Shown piece after piece: positions 36,878 through 45,336 of a stretch of DNA of 64,000 nt. The DNA lies in contig NZ_OPYN01000187.1 in NCBI RefSeq assembly GCF_900277125.1, forward strand, positions 62,001 through 126,000. Direction: 5' to 3'. The position numbers and the translations under genes were made by a program. The notes beneath the pieces are model-generated. The model was not told where the DNA came from, did not search any database, and saw nothing but the letters and a program-made list of their open reading frames with translations. Source of the DNA: Pseudomonas inefficax. GTDB lineage: Bacteria > Pseudomonadota > Gammaproteobacteria > Pseudomonadales > Pseudomonadaceae. Position 1 is the first letter of the stretch. Each line of letters opens with the position of its first letter.

Positions 36878-38320
36878 TTACAGCAGGAACAGCGTGGCCA
36901 GCCCGAGGAAGATGAAGAACCCGCCACTGTCGGTCACTGCGGTAATCATCACGCTGGAGCCCATCGCCGGGTCGCGCCCCAGGCGTGTCAGGGTCATCGG
37001 GATCAATACTCCCATCAAGGCCGCCAACAGCAGGTTCAAGGTCATCGCCGCAGTCATCACCAGGCCCAACGACCAACTGCCATACAGCCAGAACGCCACC
37101 GCACCGATCACCCCGCCCCAGATCAGGCCGTTGAGCAGCGATACCGCCAGCTCCTTGCGCATCAGGCGGCTGGTGTTGCCCGGCGACACCTGGTCCAGCG
37201 CCATGGCGCGCACGATCATGGTGATGGTCTGGTTACCGGAGTTGCCGCCAATGCCCGCCACGATCGGCATCAGCGCAGCCAGGGCTACCAGTTTCTCGAT
37301 CGAACCTTCGAACAGGCCGATCACACGCGACGCAACGAAGGCGGTAATCAGGTTGATGGCCAACCAGGCCCAGCGGTTGCGCAGCGAACGCCAGACCGAG
37401 GCGAAGATGTCTTCTTCCTCGCGCAAACCGGCCATGTTCAGCACTTCGCTTTCGCTTTCCTCGCGAATCAGGTCAACCATTTCGTCGATGGTCAAGCGGC
37501 CGATCAGGCGTTCGTTCTTGTCCACAACCGGCGCAGATACCAGGTCATAACGCTCGAAGGCCTGCGCCGCATCATAGGCATCTTCCTCGGGATGGAAGGA
37601 GACCGGGTCGGTCGCCATGACCTCCGCCACCTTTTTCTCCGGGTCGTTGACCAGCAGACGCTTGATCGGCAATACGCCCTTGAGAATACCGTCATAGTCG
37701 ACCACGAACAGTTTGTCGGTATGGTTCGGCAGCTCTTTCAGGCGGCGCAGGTAGCGCAACACCACTTCCAGGCTGACGTCTTCGCGGATGGTGACCATCT
37801 CGAAGTCCATCAAGGCACCAACCTGCTCCTCGTCGTAGCTCAGCGCCGAACGCACGCGCTCGCGTTGCTGGGCATCGAGGGTTTCCATCAGCTCGTGAAC
37901 AACGTCACGCGGCAGCTCTGGAGCAAGGTCGGCCAGCTCGTCGGCGTCCATTTCCTTGGCTGCGGCGAGCAGCTCGTGATCGTCCATGTCGGCGATCAAC
38001 GATTGCCGCACGGCGTCAGACACTTCCAGCAGAATGTCGCCATCGCGATCCGAGCGCACCAGCTGCCAGACCGTCAGGCGGTCTTCCAGGGGCAAGGCTT
38101 CGAGGATATAGGCGATGTCGGCGGGGTGCAGGTCATCGAGCTTGCGCTGCAGCTCGACGAGGTTCTGGCGGTGGACCAGGTTTTCCACCAGGTCGTTGTG
38201 GGCGCCTTCCTGACGGTGGGTCAGGTCTTCGACCACGCGCTGGCGCTGCAGCAGTTCGACCACCTGGGCCAGGCGGTCCTGCAGGCTTTCCTGCGCTTTT
38301 TTTACTTCTACTTCAGTCAT
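36878..38320 (-). CDS. mgtE: Magnesium transporter MgtE
   Basis: MgtE is a Mg2+ channel gated by intracellular Mg2+. The 480-residue protein has the N-terminal helical MgtE_N domain (residues 30-130, LHPADIAYILEALPLEDRL), two CBS domains (about 135-255, including LIGRLTIDEMVDLIREE) and a C-terminal membrane domain with five helices (GIGGNSGNQTITMIVRAMAL carries the pore signature). The ATG at 38320 has GGAG seven bases upstream. It stands alone between repeat arrays. Confidence 0.95.
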   Translation of the reverse strand: MTEVEVKKAQESLQDRLAQVVELLQRQRVVEDLTHRQEGAHNDLVENLVHRQNLVELQRKLDDLHPADIAYILEALPLEDRLTVWQLVRSDRDGDILLEVSDAVRQSLIADMDDHELLAAAKEMDADELADLAPELPRDVVHELMETLDAQQRERVRSALSYDEEQVGALMDFEMVTIREDVSLEVVLRYLRRLKELPNHTDKLFVVDYDGILKGVLPIKRLLVNDPEKKVAEVMATDPVSFHPEEDAYDAAQAFERYDLVSAPVVDKNERLIGRLTIDEMVDLIREESESEVLNMAGLREEEDIFASVWRSLRNRWAWLAINLITAFVASRVIGLFEGSIEKLVALAALMPIVAGIGGNSGNQTITMIVRAMALDQVSPGNTSRLMRKELAVSLLNGLIWGGVIGAVAFWLYGSWSLGLVMTAAMTLNLLLAALMGVLIPMTLTRLGRDPAMGSSVMITAVTDSGGFFIFLGLATLFLL

Positions 38321-38626
38321 AGGCGAACTCCACTCCCAGCAGCGGAGCACGCCGGGAGAATCAATCGGTCAGATCTTTCTGTATGAATCTTGTTAGCGAG
38401 TAACTACTGGGTAAGTCCATGGTGGTTTTCCACAAGCCCCGGCGGGGCTGACGGGCGCAATCATACACTGCTAAAGCTGTCAGATCGCTTAAAATTTTGG
38501 CCAGAACAATCGTTTGCGTGATAAAGCTGGGACAACGCTCGAAGCTATCAGTGCGACGGTGGGCCTGGCGGTTAAAGCACATTTGATATGTGCCTGGATG
38601 TGTTTGTGGTGCTTGGTCGATTTTGA

Positions 38627-38728
38627 GGGCCGCTACGCGCCCCATCGCGACACAAGGCCGCTCCCACACGGGACCGTGCTCTTTCTGTGGGAGCGGCCTT
38701 GCGTCGCGATGGGCTGCAAAGCAGCCCC
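38627..38728. repeat. Inverted repeat pair, variant of the tgtgggagcggccttg family
   Basis: Copies at about 38627-38668 and 38686-38728 face head to head. They share cgcgacacaaggccgctccc or its variant, but the second stem uses gatgggctgc in place of gaaagggctgc. Confidence 0.85.
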
Positions 38729-38790
38729 AAGCCAAACACCTATCTACGGAGAGCTTAGATCGACATCACCAACAATTCATTGGCGCAGAA

Positions 38791-38822
38791 AAACAAAAAG
38801 CCCGCTCAATTGAGCGGGCTTC
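38791..38822 (-). terminator. Terminator of the tRNA-Arg cluster
   Basis: A palindromic stem agcccgctca/tgagcgggct with a 2-base loop is followed on the minus strand by ttttgttttt. It lies 11 bases after the last tRNA. Confidence 0.9.
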
Positions 38823-38833
38823 TTGATTTGGTG

Positions 38834-38910
38834 TGGCGGACTCAGCAGGATTCGAACCTGCGACCGCTCGGTTCGTAGCCGAGTACTCTATCCAGCTGAG
38901 CTATGAGTCC
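38834..38910 (-). tRNA. tRNA-Arg (anticodon ACG), copy 1
   Basis: The acceptor is GGACTCA/TGAGTCC, the anticodon stem CTCGG/CCGAG with loop CTACGAA (ACG), the T-stem GCAGG/CCTGC, with discriminator G and encoded CCA. It is identical to copy 2. Confidence 0.96.
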
Positions 38911-38982
38911 GTGGTGGTAGTTTTAGACCAGATTACCACTGGTTTGTTGAAGCGCCTTTGCAAGCAGAGCCACTTCAAAAAG

Positions 38983-39059
38983 TGGCGGACTCAGCAGGAT
39001 TCGAACCTGCGACCGCTCGGTTCGTAGCCGAGTACTCTATCCAGCTGAGCTATGAGTCC
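38983..39059 (-). tRNA. tRNA-Arg (anticodon ACG), copy 2
   Basis: Same sequence as copy 1, with anticodon ACG in loop CTACGAA and encoded CCA. Confidence 0.96.
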
Positions 39060-39131
39060 GCGATGGTAGTTTTAGACCAGATTACCACTGGTTCTTTGAA
39101 GCAGCCTTGCAAGCAAAGCCACTTCAAAAAG

Positions 39132-39208
39132 TGGCGGACTCAGGAGGATTCGAACCTCCGACCGCTCGGTTCGTAGCCGAGTACTCTATCCAGCTGAGCT
39201 ATGAGTCC
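39132..39208 (-). tRNA. tRNA-Arg (anticodon ACG), copy 3 with variant T-stem
   Basis: As copies 1 and 2 except in the T-stem, which is GGAGG/CCTCC in place of GCAGG/CCTGC. Both bases of one pair have changed, so pairing is kept. Confidence 0.96.
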
Positions 39209-39314
39209 GTGTCTTGCCGCGCATTATAGGTCGCTGAAACATTTTTGCAAGAACTTTTTCGTTTAAAATCAACTACTTAGCGTTCTTACTGTTTACAGCG
39301 GCCTAAGCGAATAA

Positions 39315-39405
39315 TGGCGGTGAAGGGGGGATTCGAACCCCCGATACCCTTATGAGGTATACTCCCTTAGCAGGGGAGCGCCTTCGGCCACTCGGCCACC
39401 TCACC
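39315..39405 (-). tRNA. tRNA-Ser (anticodon GCT)
   Basis: A 91-base class II tRNA with acceptor GGTGAGG/CCTTCACC-type pairing, anticodon stem CTCCC/GGGAG with loop CTGCTAA (GCT), a long variable arm (tatacctcataagggtatc), T-arm CGGGGGTTCGAATCCCCC and encoded GCCA end. It decodes AGC/AGU. Confidence 0.95.
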
Positions 39406-39477
39406 GCAACACGAGGCGAATATTAAACAGGCTCTTCCTCGTTTGCAACCCTTTTTTTGAAAAAAACTTCAAAAAAA

Positions 39478-39666
39478 TTAAAGGCTTGGCTCTTCGTCCT
39501 TCTCTTTCTTGATCCGCAGGTAGATTTCCTCGCGGTGCACAGCCACTTCTTTCGGGGCGCTGACGCCAATACGCACCTGGTTGCCCTTGACGCCGAGCAC
39601 CGTCACGGTGATCTCGCCATCTCCAATGATCAGGCTCTCGGCGCACCGACGAGTCAGAATCAACAT
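39478..39666 (-). CDS. csrA: Carbon storage regulator CsrA/RsmA
   Basis: CsrA/RsmA binds GGA-containing hairpins in mRNA leaders and controls secondary metabolism, motility and biofilm. The 62-residue protein starts MLILTRRCAESLIIGDGEIT and contains GVKGNQVRIGVSAPKEVAVH with the RNA-binding arginine R44 (VAVHREE). AAGGAG lies six bases before the ATG. It is downstream of lysC and upstream of the tRNA-Ser, a conserved gammaproteobacterial arrangement. Confidence 0.97.
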   Translation of the reverse strand: MLILTRRCAESLIIGDGEITVTVLGVKGNQVRIGVSAPKEVAVHREEIYLRIKKEKDEEPSL

Positions 39667-39716
39667 AGCTTTCTCCTTACGCAAAACATTCAGGGGTAAC
39701 AGTCTTTGGTGTCGCG

Positions 39717-39742
39717 GCCTGGTCGTGGACGACGACCAGGCC
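39717..39742. other. Hairpin in the csrA upstream region
   Basis: The stem gcctggtcgt/acgaccaggc with a short loop lies 50 bases upstream of csrA, between the lysC terminator-like stem and the csrA ribosome-binding site. It may be part of the csrA leader. Confidence 0.5.
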
Positions 39743-39795
39743 CCGGTTACCCGCCGCACAGGCCAGGACAGGGCCTGCACGGCGAGCAGAAACGC

Positions 39796-39821
39796 GAAGG
39801 GCGCGGCAAGCCGCGCCCTTC
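39796..39821 (-). terminator. Terminator-like hairpin after lysC
   Basis: A 12-bp perfect stem gaagggcgcggc/gccgcgcccttc with a 2-base loop lies 12 bases past the lysC stop. The following minus-strand sequence (gcgtttctg) has only a short T run, so read-through to csrA is possible. Confidence 0.65.
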
Positions 39822-39832
39822 CAGGCAGCGTA

Positions 39833-41068
39833 TTACTCGCTCTGTCGTGCCGGAGCGTCGAGCTCGAACGCGGTGTGTAGCGCGCGCACGGCCAGCTCCA
39901 GGTACTTCTCTTCGATCACGACCGAAACCTTGATCTCGGAGGTGGAGATCATCTGGATGTTGATGCTCTCCTTGGCCAGGGCTTCGAACATGCGGCTGGC
40001 AACACCGGCGTGCGAACGCATGCCGACGCCGACGATCGAGACCTTGGCGATCTTGGTGTCGCCGATCACTTCACGGGCACCGATTTCGCGGGCGGTGTTT
40101 TCCAGCACGCTCTGCGCCTTCTCGTACTCGTTGCGGTGTACGGTGAAGGTGAAGTCGGTGGTGTTATCGTGGGCTACGTTCTGCACGATCATGTCGACCT
40201 CGATGTTCGAGGCGCTGATCGGGCCGAGGATCTTGAAGGCCACGCCCGGGGTGTCCGGCACGCCGCGAATGGTCAGCTTGGCTTCATCACGGTTGAAGGC
40301 GATACCGGAAATGATCGGCTGTTCCATGGATTCCTCTTCATCAATGGTAATGAGGGTACCCGGACCCTCCTTGAAGCTGTGCAGCACGCGCAGCGGAACG
40401 TTGTACTTGCCGGCGAACTCCACCGAACGGATCTGCAGCACCTTGGAACCGAGGCTGGCCATTTCCAGCATCTCTTCGAAGGTAATCTTCTCCAGACGCT
40501 GGGCCTGTGGCACAACGCGCGGGTCAGTGGTGTATACGCCATCCACGTCGGTGTAGATCTGGCACTCGTCGGCCTTCAGAGCAGCCGCCAGGGCCACGCC
40601 GGTGGTGTCGGAGCCGCCACGGCCCAGGGTGGTGATGCTGCCGTGCTCGTCGACGCCCTGGAAGCCCGCCACCACGACCACGCGGCCTTCCTTGAGGTCG
40701 GCACGAATCTTCTGGTCGTCGATCTGCAGGATGCGCGCCTTGTTGTGCGCGCTGTCGGTAAGGATGCGCACCTGGTTGCCGGTGTAGGACACCGCTGGCA
40801 CACCACGCTTGATCAAGGCCATGGCCAGCAAGGCAATGGTGACCTGCTCACCGGTCGACACGATCACGTCCAGTTCACGCGGAACCGGCTGATCGGTGAT
40901 CTGCTTGGCCAGGTCGATCAGGCGATTGGTTTCACCGCTCATTGCCGACAACACAACCACCAGGTCGTCGCCCGCCTCACGGTGTTTCTTGACCTTTTCG
41001 GCTACCTGCTCGATCCGCTCGATGGAACCGACAGAGGTGCCGCCAAATTTCTGTACGATCAACGCCAT
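39833..41068 (-). CDS. lysC: Aspartate kinase LysC
   Basis: Aspartate kinase makes aspartyl phosphate, the first step towards lysine, threonine and methionine. The 411-residue protein has the KFGGTS motif at residues 7-12, the kinase core (STGEQVTIALLAMAL, GRGGSDTTGVALAAAL), and two ACT domains at about 265-410 that mediate feedback inhibition. An in-frame ATG at 40325-40327 (codon 248) is preceded by gaagagg, five bases away, so a separate regulatory beta subunit may also be made. It lies between alaS and csrA. Confidence 0.97.
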   Translation of the reverse strand: MALIVQKFGGTSVGSIERIEQVAEKVKKHREAGDDLVVVLSAMSGETNRLIDLAKQITDQPVPRELDVIVSTGEQVTIALLAMALIKRGVPAVSYTGNQVRILTDSAHNKARILQIDDQKIRADLKEGRVVVVAGFQGVDEHGSITTLGRGGSDTTGVALAAALKADECQIYTDVDGVYTTDPRVVPQAQRLEKITFEEMLEMASLGSKVLQIRSVEFAGKYNVPLRVLHSFKEGPGTLITIDEEESMEQPIISGIAFNRDEAKLTIRGVPDTPGVAFKILGPISASNIEVDMIVQNVAHDNTTDFTFTVHRNEYEKAQSVLENTAREIGAREVIGDTKIAKVSIVGVGMRSHAGVASRMFEALAKESINIQMISTSEIKVSVVIEEKYLELAVRALHTAFELDAPARQSE

Positions 41069-41114
41069 TTCAATGGTGCCTCAGCCCATACAGGGCCCCA
41101 AAAAACAATCCAAC

Positions 41115-41150
41115 ATGAAAGGGGGACGACTAGACCATCCCCCCCTTCAT
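41115..41150 (-). terminator. Terminator after alaS
   Basis: The stem atgaa-gggggg/ccccc-ttcat (one mismatch) starts two bases past the alaS stop. It is followed on the minus strand by gttggattgtttttt. Confidence 0.7.
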
Positions 41151-41151
41151 C

Positions 41152-43776
41152 TCAAAGTCCCTGCTCTGCGAATGGCACGGCCAGCGCCAGGGCCTGGTCC
41201 AGTGCAGCGACGTCGACGCCACCACCCTGAGCCATGTCCGGACGACCACCGCCCTTGCCACCCACCGCCGCAGCGGCTTGTTTCATCAGATCGCCAGCCT
41301 TGAGTTGGCTGGAGAGGTCCTTGGTCACGCCGGCCACCAGCACGACCTTGCCCTCATGCTCGCTGCCCAGCAGGATCACTGCGTGGCCGAGCTTGTTCTT
41401 CAGCTGATCGACCAGGGCCAGCAGGGCCTTGCCGTCCTGCCCATCCAGGCGGGCGGCGAGTACCTTGGCACCCTTGACCTCAACGGCCGCGTTGGAGAGA
41501 TCGTCCCCGGCGGCGCTGGCGGCCTTGGCCTGCAGCTGTTCCAGCTGCTTCTCCAGCTGGCGGTTGCGCTCGAGCACAGCCGACAGCTTGTCGATCAGGT
41601 TGTCGCGGTTACCCTTTACCAGTTGCGCGGCTTCCTTGACCTGCTCTTCGGCAGCGTTCAGGTACGCCAGCGCAGCAGCGCCGGTGACCGCTTCGATACG
41701 ACGCACGCCAGAGGCCACGCCACCTTCGCTGATGATCTTGAACAGGGCGATGTCACCGGTGCGCTTGGCGTGGATACCGCCGCACAGCTCTACCGAGAAA
41801 TCGCCGCCCATGCTCAGCACACGCACGGTATCGCCGTACTTCTCGCCGAACAGCGCCATGGCACCCTTGGCCTTGGCGGTTTCGATGTCGGTCAGTTCGG
41901 TTTCCACTGCGGTGTTCTTGCGCACTTCGCGGTTGACGATGTCTTCCAGGGCCTTGATCTGCTCCGGTTTCACCGCCTCGAAGTGGCTGAAGTCGAAACG
42001 CAGGCGCTGGCTATCCACCAGCGAGCCTTTCTGCTGTACGTGCTCGCCCAGTACCTGGCGCAGCGCTTCGTGCAGCAGGTGGGTGGCGGAGTGGTTCAGC
42101 GAGGTGGCGTGCTGCACATCGGCATCGACCTTGGCCTCGACTGGTGAACCGATCACCAGCGCACCGCTGGCAACCACGCCGTGGTGCAGGAAGGCACCGC
42201 CAGTCTTGGTGGTGTCGCGCACATCGAAGCGCGCGGCGCCGGCCTGCAGGTAGCCGGTGTCACCCACCTGGCCACCGGATTCGGCGTAGAACGGCGTGCG
42301 GTCGAGCACGACCACGCCCTGCTCGCCTTCACCCAGCTGGTCTACGGCCTGGCCGTCCTTGTACAGGGCAATGATCTTGCCCTGGCCTTCGGTGGCCTCG
42401 TAGCCGAGGAACTCGGTGGCGCTGTCGACCTTGACCAGGCTGTTGTAGTCCATGCCGAAGGCGCTGGCGGAGCGGGCGCGTTCACGCTGGGCGTCCATCT
42501 CGCGCTCGAAGCCGGCCTCGTCGATGGTCAGCTCGCGCTCGCGGGCGATGTCGGCGGTCAGGTCCATCGGGAAGCCGTAGGTGTCGTACAGCTTGAACAC
42601 CACGTCGCCCGGTACCACGTCACTCTCGAGCTGGGCCAGGTCCTGCTCGAGAATGCGCAGGCCCTGCTCCAGGGTCTTGGCGAACTGTTCTTCTTCAGCC
42701 TTGAGCACACGCTCGATGTGCGCCTGCTGGCTGTTCAGTTCCGGGAAGGCCTCGCCCATTTCGGCGACCAGCGCGGCAACGATCTGGTAGAAGAAACTGC
42801 CCTTGGCGCCCAGCTTGTTACCGTGGCGACAGGCGCGGCGAATGATGCGGCGCAGCACGTAGCCACGGCCTTCGTTGGACGGCAGCACGCCGTCGGCGAT
42901 CAGGAAGCCGCACGAACGGATGTGGTCGGCAACCACTTTCAGCGAAGCCTGGCCCTCGTTGCTGCAACCGATGGCCTTGGCCGCGGCCGCCAGCAGGTTC
43001 TGGAACAGGTCGATCTCGTAGTTCGAGTGCACGTGCTGCAGCACGGCGCTGACGCGCTCCAGGCCCATGCCGGTGTCCACCGACGGCGCTGGCAGCGGGT
43101 GCAGCACGCCGTCGGCGGTGCGGTTGAACTGCATGAAGACGTTGTTCCAGATCTCGATGTAGCGGTCGCCGTCTTCTTCCGGCGAGCCGGGTGGGCCGCC
43201 CCAGATGTCCGGGCCGTGGTCGTAGAAGATCTCGGTGCATGGGCCGCACGGGCCGGTGTCGCCCATGGTCCAGAAGTTGTCGGAGGCGTACGGGGCGCCC
43301 TTGTTGTCACCGATGCGCACCATACGCTCGGCCGGCACGCCGACTTCCTTGGTCCAGATATCGTAGGCTTCGTCGTCAGTGGCGTAGACGGTGACCCAGA
43401 GCTTTTCCTTGGGCAGGTTCAGCCATTTTTCCGAAGTCAGGAAGGTCCAGGCGAAGGTAATGGCGTCGCGCTTGAAATAGTCACCGAAGCTGAAGTTGCC
43501 CAGCATTTCGAAGAAGGTGTGGTGACGTGCGGTGTAACCGACGTTTTCCAGGTCGTTGTGCTTGCCACCGGCGCGCACGCACTTCTGGCTGCTGACGGCA
43601 CGCGTGTAGGCACACTTCTCCGCACCGAGGAAGCAGTCCTTGAACTGGTTCATGCCGGCATTGGTGAACAGCAGGGTCGGGTCGTTGTTCGGGATCAGCG
43701 AACTGGAGGCGACTCGGGTATGTCCCTGCTCTTCGAAGAAGCGAAGGAAGGCTTCACGGATTTCTGCGCTTTTCAT
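41152..43776 (-). CDS. alaS: Alanyl-tRNA synthetase AlaS
   Basis: AlaS charges tRNA-Ala and edits mischarged Ser/Gly. Its 874 residues are the family length. The catalytic domain is N-terminal (TRVASSSLIPNNDPTLLFTN, the class II motifs), the editing domain has the zinc site HSATHLLH plus CGGIHAKRTGDI, and a C-terminal coiled coil and DHHA1 domain (GGKGGGRPDMAQGGG) follow. The ATG at 43776 has GGAAG five bases upstream; the frame extends 21 codons further without support. Confidence 0.97.
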   Translation of the reverse strand: MKSAEIREAFLRFFEEQGHTRVASSSLIPNNDPTLLFTNAGMNQFKDCFLGAEKCAYTRAVSSQKCVRAGGKHNDLENVGYTARHHTFFEMLGNFSFGDYFKRDAITFAWTFLTSEKWLNLPKEKLWVTVYATDDEAYDIWTKEVGVPAERMVRIGDNKGAPYASDNFWTMGDTGPCGPCTEIFYDHGPDIWGGPPGSPEEDGDRYIEIWNNVFMQFNRTADGVLHPLPAPSVDTGMGLERVSAVLQHVHSNYEIDLFQNLLAAAAKAIGCSNEGQASLKVVADHIRSCGFLIADGVLPSNEGRGYVLRRIIRRACRHGNKLGAKGSFFYQIVAALVAEMGEAFPELNSQQAHIERVLKAEEEQFAKTLEQGLRILEQDLAQLESDVVPGDVVFKLYDTYGFPMDLTADIARERELTIDEAGFEREMDAQRERARSASAFGMDYNSLVKVDSATEFLGYEATEGQGKIIALYKDGQAVDQLGEGEQGVVVLDRTPFYAESGGQVGDTGYLQAGAARFDVRDTTKTGGAFLHHGVVASGALVIGSPVEAKVDADVQHATSLNHSATHLLHEALRQVLGEHVQQKGSLVDSQRLRFDFSHFEAVKPEQIKALEDIVNREVRKNTAVETELTDIETAKAKGAMALFGEKYGDTVRVLSMGGDFSVELCGGIHAKRTGDIALFKIISEGGVASGVRRIEAVTGAAALAYLNAAEEQVKEAAQLVKGNRDNLIDKLSAVLERNRQLEKQLEQLQAKAASAAGDDLSNAAVEVKGAKVLAARLDGQDGKALLALVDQLKNKLGHAVILLGSEHEGKVVLVAGVTKDLSSQLKAGDLMKQAAAAVGGKGGGRPDMAQGGGVDVAALDQALALAVPFAEQGL

Positions 43777-44041
43777 AGGTTCTTCCACGGAAACGGCGGC
43801 CGTTTGGGCTAATACGTCGAATCGACGAAACGACGGCAAAGGGCGCCATTATAGCCAGCCTGCACAGGAGATACAGTGTGTTTGTACACCAGAACGGCAA
43901 TCGGCGGATGAAAAGCCGTTCATGCACAGGGCCAGGGCCGAAATAGCGACCTGCGGGCTCACCCAGGCTGTACATAAGCAACACCTGAGCCCCCCAGGCA
44001 TTACCGATGCTGCCTCCCCAACCTTGATGCCGGAGCACACC

Positions 44042-45316
44042 ATGCCTGAGCTTAACCTGTCCAAACTCCACTCAGACCCGCACCCCCTGCCCCATGATGC
44101 CACCCTGGTCAATCGGCGGCCGGTCTACTACATCGACGCTCGGCAAGCGGGTTATGGTCAGACCGCCTTCAACAACGCCGAACACCCTCAGCAGCAGACC
44201 GAGGTCAAGTACATCCAGGCCGACCCGAATGTGCGAATCACCCTGGAGCGCACTTATCCATTGGGGCGCCGCTATCGCCGCAATACGCAAAACAGCGAGT
44301 TGCTGGTGTTCAATGTAGCCCCGCGCGCCCTGCGTTCGGGCGAGCAGCAAAAGCGCGTGCGGATCGCTGCCAGGGAGTGCTTGCTGGAAGTGACGATCAA
44401 CGATGCGGTCTTCATGGTCGCCGCGGGGACCGCCGAAGCCATCGCCATTCGTCTCACGGACGGCAATCACCACGTTGTCATCACCGAAGAGGTGAAAAAG
44501 ACAGTGTTGATCGACATGATAGGGACCGGCAACACAATCGAGACAGGTGCAGGCATCGTGCATATCGATGCCCATACAGGCACGCATCAGATTCTGGTCG
44601 GAAGCGGTCCGGTACTGGTCGACAAAGGTGACGCGATTGTCAATGTCACCGGTCATTGCCTGCTCGGCCATGCCTCCTCCATGAGCGCGCTGTATCGCAA
44701 TTCGGAAAACGATGCACAGCTGACGCAGGCGGTAGCGGCCGAACATCGCGCTCTGGGCAGCGTCGGCGTACAAGCGAGCGGTGACGAAGGTTTCCGCCAA
44801 GCAGTCGAGGATGCGCTGGTGCTGATGCGCAAGTTACCCTGCGGTCAAGCGCTCCTGGCGGGCCTGGATGACAAAGCCGGACAGTCCGGAAACCCGATCA
44901 TAGTGACTGAAGCGCTCAGACACCAACTCACCACTTATACGCCAAGTGACAAGGAGGAGGATGAGGAGGAAGGCCATTTCATCATCGACGAGACTCGTAG
45001 CAGCTGGGGCTATAGCGGCGGCGATCTGGCTTACAACCCGAACTGGTCGACGTCCGCACAGCTGCCACTGCTCGACCTGTACCGCTGCCTGTGCCAAGGC
45101 TGGAACTCGATGACAGGCACCGTCTTCCCAGGCCAGACGGAGGTTGAAGGCAAAAATGGCAGTTACCCGGTGGACAACCTGCTGCTGCAAAGCATCGGCT
45201 TACCCACCGACTGCAAGTTCACTTTCGGCAGCAGCCTGCTGAACACCAACCCATCCGACTTCACTGAAAACGGGCTGCGTCGGGCGTTACAACTGGAGCT
45301 GCGCACACGACCGTGA
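44042..45316 (+). CDS. NleD/HopH1 (peptidase M91)-like effector protein lacking the zinc motif
   Basis: The protein has 424 residues with no signal peptide. Residues 110-205 are short beta repeats (GTGNTIETGAGIVHIDAHTG, then VGSGPVLVDKGDAIVNVTG). Residues 245-390 resemble the XopG/HopH1/NleD type III effector family (peptidase M91): FRQAVEDALVLMRKLPCGQA, YNPNWSTSAQLPLLDLYRCL, WNSMTGTVFPG, and LLLQSIGLP at the end. In active members the helix carries HExxH, but here it reads DLYRC (345-349), and the downstream ligand glutamate is not obvious. This suggests a non-catalytic relative. GGAG lies six bases before the ATG. It is divergent from alaS and ends 20 bases from aruE. No secretion genes are nearby. 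Confidence 0.72.
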   Translation: MPELNLSKLHSDPHPLPHDATLVNRRPVYYIDARQAGYGQTAFNNAEHPQQQTEVKYIQADPNVRITLERTYPLGRRYRRNTQNSELLVFNVAPRALRSGEQQKRVRIAARECLLEVTINDAVFMVAAGTAEAIAIRLTDGNHHVVITEEVKKTVLIDMIGTGNTIETGAGIVHIDAHTGTHQILVGSGPVLVDKGDAIVNVTGHCLLGHASSMSALYRNSENDAQLTQAVAAEHRALGSVGVQASGDEGFRQAVEDALVLMRKLPCGQALLAGLDDKAGQSGNPIIVTEALRHQLTTYTPSDKEEDEEEGHFIIDETRSSWGYSGGDLAYNPNWSTSAQLPLLDLYRCLCQGWNSMTGTVFPGQTEVEGKNGSYPVDNLLLQSIGLPTDCKFTFGSSLLNTNPSDFTENGLRRALQLELRTRP

Positions 45317-45336
45317 CCTGCACCGATGACTCAAGC

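Larger units (their letters stand above)
38321..38833. other. Intergenic region upstream of mgtE
   Basis: This 513-base stretch holds the presumed mgtE promoter, a small hairpin gcacat-ttgat-atgtgc near 38577-38593, an inverted repeat pair, and the tRNA terminator. I see no Mg2+ riboswitch or other gene. Confidence 0.5.
38834..39208 (-). repeat. Tandem triplication of a 149-bp tRNA-Arg unit
   Basis: The three tRNA-Arg genes start at 38834, 38983 and 39132, exactly 149 bases apart. The 72-base spacers are also similar (tggtagttttagaccagatt in both, caagca-agccacttcaaaa at the end), so the whole unit was duplicated twice. Confidence 0.93.

Noticed and set aside
36782..38386. 534-residue open frame opposite mgtE
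   Set aside because: Its composition (many Gln, His, Arg) is typical of an antisense frame, and it begins inside the inverted repeat pair.
38833..39176. Repeated short open frames in the tRNA-Arg cluster
   Set aside because: They are translations of the tRNA genes and repeat only because the tRNAs are triplicated.
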